Assembly: GCA_947683425.1 (NCBI GenBank)
Contig: CANTUQ010000106.1
Coordinates: forward strand, 5,765,001-5,829,000
Length of the DNA: 64,000 bases
From: Excoecaria cochinchinensis
Taxonomy: Eukaryota; Streptophyta; Magnoliopsida; Malpighiales; Euphorbiaceae
Direction: 5' to 3'
In this document: in pieces, positions 57,955 to 64,000 of the stretch
Numbering within the stretch: the stretch's first letter is position 1
How the letters are laid out: every line of letters begins with the position of its first letter
Made by a program: the position numbers and the translations under genes
The notes under the pieces: model-generated
The model's database searches: none
Seen by the model: the letters and a program-made list of their open reading frames with translations, nothing else
Told to the model about the DNA's origin: nothing

Positions 57955-58250
57955 ATCTACAAAAGATAAATGGGCTGCCCGATTACATGTAAAACTATAG
58001 ACTAATGCTCTCATGGCCAAGCTATGGGCATCCATATTACAGAGTTTGTTAATGTACCAAAAATTAACTTGCATATTCCTACTAAGTTCCAAAATATCAT
58101 TTACAATACCAGAAATTTTTAAGGCGGTTGTTTGGGCACCATTTATAGCATCTATAATACATTTAACATCACTTCCAATTATGCATCTTGATCAAGCCTT
58201 GGATCTTGCTAATAATAGAGCTTCCTTTGCTTTTTTGAGCTCAATTTAAA
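57955..58250 (-). pseudogene. RNase H-like (RVT_3) fragment of a non-LTR retroelement
   Basis: Read on minus from 58250: IELKKAKEALLLARSKA, one stop, then CIIGSDVKCIIDAINGAQTT, ALKISGIVNDILELSRNMQV, WYINKLCNMDAHSLAMRAL. This matches the layout of the plant RVT_3 RNase H domain (AE..AL..A, a D of the (E/S)D..x(I/V) block, and the C-terminal RxxNxxAHxLA block, here CNMDAHSLA). It is found at the 3' end of LINE-type elements and their host-gene copies. The single in-frame TGA and isolated position mark a dead fragment. Confidence 0.72.
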
Positions 58251-59379
58251 TTAAAAATAAAAATAAAAATAATTAAACATTTGCCTTTTGCTTTTTTTTT
58301 CCCCCATTGTTTTGAGCTCAATTTAAATTAAAAAATTGAAAAAAAAAAAAAAACAATAGATGCATGAAAAGTGTTCATGTTTTTCTCTAATTGTTGGGGA
58401 CTAATTTTGTTTCTAACTTAAAATAATATAAACTGTTTGATGGGAAAAAAAAAAATCAATTGCTTCAAAAAGTCCAAAATAATAATTAATGATTAATAAG
58501 TAAATTATTATCTTGTGCTTAAATAAATAAAAATCATGAATCCTTATTTAATATCAATTGAATATGTTTTTCTGTCCTGTTTTTTATGCTCTCACGGGCC
58601 AAGCAGTAAACAAGGCCTACTTTTCTGACAATTGAAGATCACAAGTGTTGGATAAGTTATTATTAAAGTGTGCAAATGAAGGCCTAACTTGCATAGCTCC
58701 CACATCAATGCATACTTATGATGTCATAAGAAAAGTAGTTCCACGTCATGGAGCCCACAAATAATTCTTCAGAGTACATAAGAAAAGCTTTATGTGCATT
58801 TGAAATTCACCTGATGGATTGTTCATGCATAGATTCATGTCAGTATATAGATTAACCTAACATTGAAAAGTTCAAAATTTTACTCTATGGTTACCTTAGT
58901 TTTTCTAATCAAAGTGTGAACAAATGATTTCCTCTTTTGTATAAATATTATTTCATGACCTTCCTATTTTGTTGCGGTTTCCCATTGGAAAGACAGAAAT
59001 TTCACAACATATTATTCTATATGTTTGGTCCAAAAGATAGCATGACAAATTTAAAAATAATAAAATGTCTTTTCCCTGTCCTTAGAACCATTCACGAAGA
59101 AACAATGAAGCATTTTACACGTAGGTCTTTAATGTAATTTGTCCCCCAAATTAGGAGCAGCAGAAATTATTTGTTTTTATGCACAGCTAGTAGACATTCC
59201 CAAAATTGCAATTGAAATGAATTTCCATAAGGTTGCAAGGAATTAATAACCACATTTTTGTGTGGGTCTTGTATTACTAAGCATGCTCATTTATATTTAG
59301 ATTAGCTCTAATCCTAATCAATTATTGTACATGCAATAAACTAGTAACAGGACAACGATAAATATGGAGTAGACAAAGC
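58251..59379. other. Intergenic/3' flanking region; no gene seen
   Basis: AT-rich spacer with poly-A/T runs. The last 200-300 bases before 59380 are presumably the 3' UTR of the minus-strand TFIIIC-like gene. No other feature recognised. Confidence 0.4.
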
Positions 59380-62300
59380 TTACACTGGCGATGCAGAAAG
59401 TAGGAAGTCGGGCTGTAATCTCTGAAGCAGTATTCCGCAAAACGGGCACAATGGTTTCAATGATCCTTCCAAAACAAAAGATTCCTTCAAAGATTTGAAT
59501 TCCGAAGGAAATCCAGATAATGCAAAGAGAGTCTCCGGTGCCAATTTGGAAGCCCATCTGTTACAACACTTGCAAAACCATAACGGTGTAGCTGGGCAAA
59601 CCTGCATAGAAACAGCACATCGTAATAATTTGTGTTTCAGCACATCTTTATCACTACCCTCCAGACCTTGGCAAACTGCAGTTTCTGGAGAATCAAATGG
59701 AACTGCCGCTGCACAATAGCTACACTTTTCCTCTTCCTCGTGCTCACCAGCTGAAAGCCTGTTTTCAACATAACAAAGATTTTAAATATGAAAGACGGAA
59801 TGCCTCTCTTTTTGCAAAAATTAATCTTTGGTCAGACATTACCAATGCATGGACAGAACTCATTTAATATACAATATTTTAGTGATCCTACTCAAAAATG
59901 AAAAAAAGGCTTTTTAGATGTCCTACTTGAAAATTAATGTTGCTGAATATGTAGTAGTTTCTGATGAAAAGGCAGGATCGCTGGTAAAATCAAAATTGAG
60001 CATTGGATTCAAACTTCTCTTTTATTTTGTTAAACAATGAAATCTGAAAATAGGAAAAGTTTGAAGGTAAATTCAAGTAATTCCTTCTCTAAAAGTTTTA
60101 TTTTTGTAACCTGGAAAAAGCAAAATTTGTCATTAAATTAATTAAGTAATCATGAGAAAATATATTCACCAAGAATATTATAGTAAGATGTACCTCCTTT
60201 CGTGCTTTTGAACTCTGGATGTGAGGACTTTTAGTTCACTTCTGACTTTGTCATGATTAAGTCGAACCCATTGAACCATTTGTGCAACTCCTGCAGGATG
60301 CCAACATCCATGTTGTTGGGCAGAAGTTAAAGCAAGACATAAACCTACAAGCCTTTCACGGAGTTCCTCTTCACTCCTGAAAAGTATCTCTATCCACAAA
60401 TTTGGGTGCTCTTCTGCAACACCAGTTGGTTCTTCCTGGTTCACTTTATTGTTAATTTCATCACCTGTAAACTCAGATAATACTAAGCATCGACAGATGA
60501 TATTGAGCAGGTGCAATTGGCGAGAAGTAATTGTTGAGAAATTTTCAGCAATACGTGCCAAAACCTCATTAAGTGACAGTAACACATGGAATTCCAAAAA
60601 TGTCATAGAGAGCCACCTAGTGAGTATATGGTTCACATATTCTGGCATACACTGCTGGAAAGCCAATAATGATGCTATAATATCCCAAACAACCAGGGGC
60701 TTGTCCAGATTTTCAATTTTTTTCAATGACCACAGTATATTTGACTCCCAATAAACCAATTCATTTGCAGAATGACCAGGAAGATATTCATTGCCAATTT
60801 TTAGGGAAGTGTCAGACGACACATCCAGTTGTTGCCCACCAATCCAGAAAAACTCAATGATAGCCTTCTGTGCCCTGCATGTTTCCCAGAAGATTAACAA
60901 TAATTATGTAATACAGATCAGAATATCATGTAATAGAAGTTCAGCTACTGTATTAAAGGGCACTCCGTAATGCCCTTCTCAAATTTCCACTGACATACTA
61001 TATAAACTTTGCCTCTAAATTTGCTTCAATTTTCAGGTTGTATTTTGGGTGGTTTGACTCAATTTCAGGGTGGGGCAAAAGAATAAAATTTATCATTTAC
61101 ATTTATTATTTTCTATATGTTCAAGGTGATCTCTACTTATGAGAGAGCAAAATTCGACACATAGAACATATGCAATCAGATTAGCCATTCAATTGCTACA
61201 TCTTGTGCTTTTAAGGGAGTGGATAGACCAGATATCATATTTTCCCACCAACAATAAAGGAAGAAGAAGAAGAAGAAGAGACGGCGCGGTTAGTTTGTCA
61301 AGCTTCAGCAACAAAGCCTTGCATGTCAAAGAAGAGCAGATTTTCCACCACCCCTGTAGGCAACAAACTAATACTCTTAATGAATGCCAATTAGTTTATG
61401 CAAGGGGTACTCATCGAAATGTTGCTAAATAGGATGATTGCAATGGGTGTTTTACAAATTTTTTAAGGAAAAAACTAAAAAGTACAGTTTCTGACAGCAA
61501 TTTTTACCAAATATAAAATATAATTACCCCTTCATAAATCTCTGATGGAAAAAATATATAACTTTGGAGTCAAAATTAACAACGTTTGAAATTGATAATC
61601 GGATATTAACCTAACACAATAAAATAAAATAAAACGTAAAGACTTGAAAAAGTTAAATTCTAAAATAATTCTGTACACTTAAAAATATAGGTCAACTCCT
61701 TTTATTGAAAAAATGTTGCAACCTAACTTAATGAGGACTTAAAAGGAAGGCCCAAACAGCAGTGTTTTAAAAGGAAGACCAAACCAGAAGTAATGTTATA
61801 AAATGGAGATTAAGAAATTGCAAAGAAAAATGAGGAAAGAGACAAGAGCAGTCATTAACCTTCATGTCAAAACACTTTCAAATGGCTTTTATAGTGCAAC
61901 ATGACAACGTCAATGTAATAAAAAATAGCAAATATGAAATGCCACAACTGTGGCGGGGTAATGGGTTGGACCTTCAAGGTAATTTCAAAATCCTGACCAA
62001 AATTATTCAAACGAAGTCCCATGTCAACATATCCCTCATGGATAAAATGGATTGTTATGATAATGTGGAACAGGAAAGGGTGGTATTAACCTGAATTATG
62101 TAGCCTCAGCTTAACCAGCCTCCCAAAATCAAAATACAAATAAAATACAAATATAAGGCATTAGAAGTTATTAACTTATCCCCTAATTATGTAGCTGCAG
62201 ACACCGGATCCCGAGGTGATATAAGATCAGAATTATCCAATGATGAAAATAAAGACCGATTCATAAGCAAAAAATAGGAACCGATCGTCTTCTTGTCAAG

Positions 62301-64000
62301 TTATTTTGCCTGTTTCAAAATGCTTTTAAAGTTTTTGAAAAAAAAAATGTTTTCTGGAGTTTGCGTTCGGAGGGCGCACACGCGTCGGTCTCGCCAGGGG
62401 AGGAACACGCGGGCGGGGAGCGTGCCCCTATCGCGTGCGCGACACGAGGGGCGCTGCCCCCTGCCTTGCGAGCACCCGGCCCGCAGCGGTGGCTTTCGCG
62501 TGCGAGGCCGCCCCTGTGTATTCGAGCCCTTTCGTCTCGTTTTTAGCCCATTTGATGCATTTTTTGTATCCGTTTTCTGCGATAATTTTTTCTTTTTTTA
62601 GTCTAAATGTTATTTCTGCCTTATAATGTTTATTTCCCTTATTTTCATTTTTTTATTTAGTTAATTTTGAAATTATTGCTAATATTTTCATTGTTATTTT
62701 TATTTGGCTTTAAAATGTGGTTTTACTTGTTTTAGCATTTTCGTGACTAAATGGAGAGGTCACGATGCGTAGGAGGCTACATCATTTCAATTAGACCTTA
62801 CCTATCTCTTATTTGTATGATTATGCTTGTTTATAAATAAAATAATTTTATTTTATTCGCGTATTAAATAAAAATCACAAAAAAAAAATATTATAACTGA
62901 ATCGGAATTTTTATTAATAAATTAAAACCGATATCCTTAATTTTAGTCAAGAAATACAAAAATGTTATGAATTAAAACGAAAAGTTAATTTTTTTCAAAA
63001 TGGGAGTAATTCGTCCCGGTTTTCAAGCAAATAGCTGAAACAACTTTTTGATCTCCTTTTAAGTCAGAATGAAGGAACCAATGTTATTAACCCGAATAAA
63101 TATCCCGATTTATGCATATTACCCCTTTTGATTGATTTTACTTGATTGTTTAGTTTTATATTTATATATCTCATGGGATCTTATAATTAATTATTTTCGG
63201 GGCAATTTTGTTTAACTTTTCTTTTCATTTGCGAATTGTATTTGCCCCAATTTTCGTTTTGTAATGATATTTTTTTGTGTGTTTAACGTTTTTTTTACAG
63301 TTTTCATTTACCGTTTTCTCAATAGTTGAAGTGCGTTTTTAATAAATTGTATTAATCGTGTGAGATAAGAAATAAAATTTTCTAATCTAAAAACTCATTT
63401 ATAATTAATCAAGACATTAATAAGAATAGAGTTCCGAACTACTCTCTGGTTTAGACCATAAAAGTTAGACGACTTTTCTCAATTTTTCGTAAATTACGTG
63501 GCGATTTCAAAATATTTCGAAAGTGTTTGTAGGTTTTATGGGATTAGATGAACTTTTCCAATGTTTTATTGGATAGAAATTTCAAAATATCTCGTGTTAC
63601 CCAAGATCGAATGACACGAACCATCCCTCGGACCCTAAAAGCGAGCCTCAAAAAGGGAAGCCTTCACTTGGACCGCGTCACAGTAGGCTTAGCTTAACCA
63701 GCCTCCCAATGTCAAAAAAACAAATGTAAGGCTTTAGAAGTTATTAAACTATCCCCTAAAACACCAAAACAAGGCATTTGTCAGTTCTTTGTATTTAGGC
63801 CAATGACTTTACCTTTTTCTCTATCATGTTCTTCATGTTCAACTTATTATCTGTTAGTACTCAACAATTGTTGAAATTGGTAAAACAAATTAAATTTTTA
63901 GGAGGATAAGAATCTATTCACCTTGCCTCATACATATGATCCAATTGATCAACATCAAGACTACGGACCTGCAAACACCAAGAACTATTTCAAGAAAAAA
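59380..64000 (-). CDS. TFIIIC ~90 kDa subunit-like protein, 3' part (zf-TFIIIC), runs off the right edge
   Basis: Two clear 3' exons. Exon 60194-60874 (after acceptor ACATGCAG) encodes FFWIGGQQLDVS, NILWSLKKIENLDKPLVVWD, LLAFQQCMPEYVNHILTRWL and HPAGVAQMVQWVRLNHDKV, and ends KHER. The last exon 59380-59758 continues in phase (RLSAGEHEEEEKCSYC), then LLRCAVSMQVCP, FCKCCNRWASKL, LCPFCGILLQRLQPDF, and stops at TAA 59380-59382. The paired CxxC motifs and their spacing fit the zf-TFIIIC zinc finger (PF12660) at the C-terminus of TFIIIC90-type WD40 proteins, a TFIIIC subunit involved in recruiting RNA polymerase III. A probable small upstream exon is 63922-63968 (VRSLDVDQLDHMYEA, acceptor TTTGCAG, donor AAG|GTGAAT). 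Exons between 60874 and 63922 were not resolved. An intron there holds a solo LTR. The WD40 N-terminus lies beyond the window. Confidence 0.75.
62094..62195. repeat. Intronic ~95-base duplication, copy 1
   Basis: ATTATGTAGCCTCAGCTTAA ... GAAGTTATTAACTTATCCCC, followed by a second TAATTATGTAGC where the LTR begins. The same sequence (AGCTTAACCAGCCTCCCAA ... TTATTAAACTATCCCCTAA) recurs at 63691-63762, right after the LTR. So an intron segment was tandemly duplicated and the LTR sits at the junction. Confidence 0.75.
62196..63682 (-). mobile_element. Solo LTR (gypsy-type, same family as 22792-25364) in an intron
   Basis: On plus it begins TGCAGACACCGGATCCCGAG and ends ACTTGGACCGCGTCACA. On minus these read TGTGACGCGGTCC ... 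GGTGTCTGCA, the same termini as the solo LTR at 22792-25364. Length is 1,487 bases. The flanks GTAGC and GTAGG match at 4 of 5 positions, fitting a 5-bp duplication. No internal coding domain. GC-rich low-complexity frames at 62293-62626 are not genes. Confidence 0.82.

Noticed and set aside
60449..60754. 101-residue plus frame over the TFIIIC-like exon
   Set aside because: Antisense shadow of the minus-strand exon 60194-60874.
61139..61432. Candidate exon or gene around the AAGAAGAAG run (minus reading rich in Leu, KALLLKLDKL)
   Set aside because: An acceptor-like CCTACAG precedes it on minus, but the frame has a (CTT)n run, no clear donor in phase and no link I could make to the TFIIIC-like exons.
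62293..62626. 102-, 63- and 61-residue frames (plus) near the right end
   Set aside because: They lie in the GC-rich part of the minus-strand solo LTR and are Arg/Ala/Pro-rich without domain similarity.

Overview
This is a 64 kb piece of a plant nuclear genome, almost certainly a eudicot. It is very AT-rich and intron-bearing, has a SAUR auxin-response gene and a multi-exon nuclear gene, and is otherwise packed with plant-type transposable elements (CACTA, Mutator-like/MULE, PIF-Harbinger and Stowaway MITEs, Ty1/copia, gypsy-type solo LTRs). I cannot name the species. No tRNA, rRNA, CRISPR or prokaryotic feature is visible. All calls come from reading the sequence; no database search was run.

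Layout. 1-2.3 kb: the possible 3' end of an unknown gene, then an intact SAUR gene (1791-2105, +). 2.4-7.2 kb: a palindromic MITE, one or two nested Harbinger-like elements with a huge CCA/CCG triplet array, and a GC-ended MULE-like element. 7.75-12.0 kb: CACTA element 1 (TSD TAT). 12.17-19.46 kb: a complete-ended but decayed MULE (perfect 9-bp TSD) carrying a broken plant-mobile-domain gene on + and a truncated MuDR-type transposase on -. 20-22 kb: a Stowaway MITE, microsatellites and a foldback. 22.4-34.55 kb: a degenerate Ty1/copia element whose 5' LTR is interrupted by a 2.57 kb solo LTR and whose integrase is interrupted by a 1.63 kb solo LTR. 35-41.2 kb: two TIR elements, then CACTA element 2 (TSD AGC), which carries an exon-intron-exon piece of a RAD6/UBC2-type ubiquitin-conjugating enzyme gene. 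42.5-45.4 kb: a MULE-like element (perfect 10-bp TSD). 47.7 kb: a second Stowaway MITE. 49.2-51.66 kb: a left-truncated CACTA element 3 on the minus strand. 51.66-53.56 kb: a short LTR element. 54.8-57.5 kb: a foldback element and a second triplet-array Harbinger MITE. 58 kb: an RNase H fragment of a retroelement. 59.4 kb to the right edge: the 3' part of a host gene on the minus strand, probably the plant homologue of the TFIIIC ~90 kDa subunit with its C-terminal zinc finger. One intron holds a 1.49 kb solo LTR.

Only two loci look like working host genes (SAUR and the TFIIIC-like gene); about 57 kb between them is a graveyard of nested insertions. The most interesting signals are the host-gene fragment inside a CACTA element, the chimeric PMD/MuDR Mutator-like element, the Harbinger-like elements carrying triplet arrays, and a cluster of G-box-like motifs in the copia leader. 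I see no convincing wholly new gene system.
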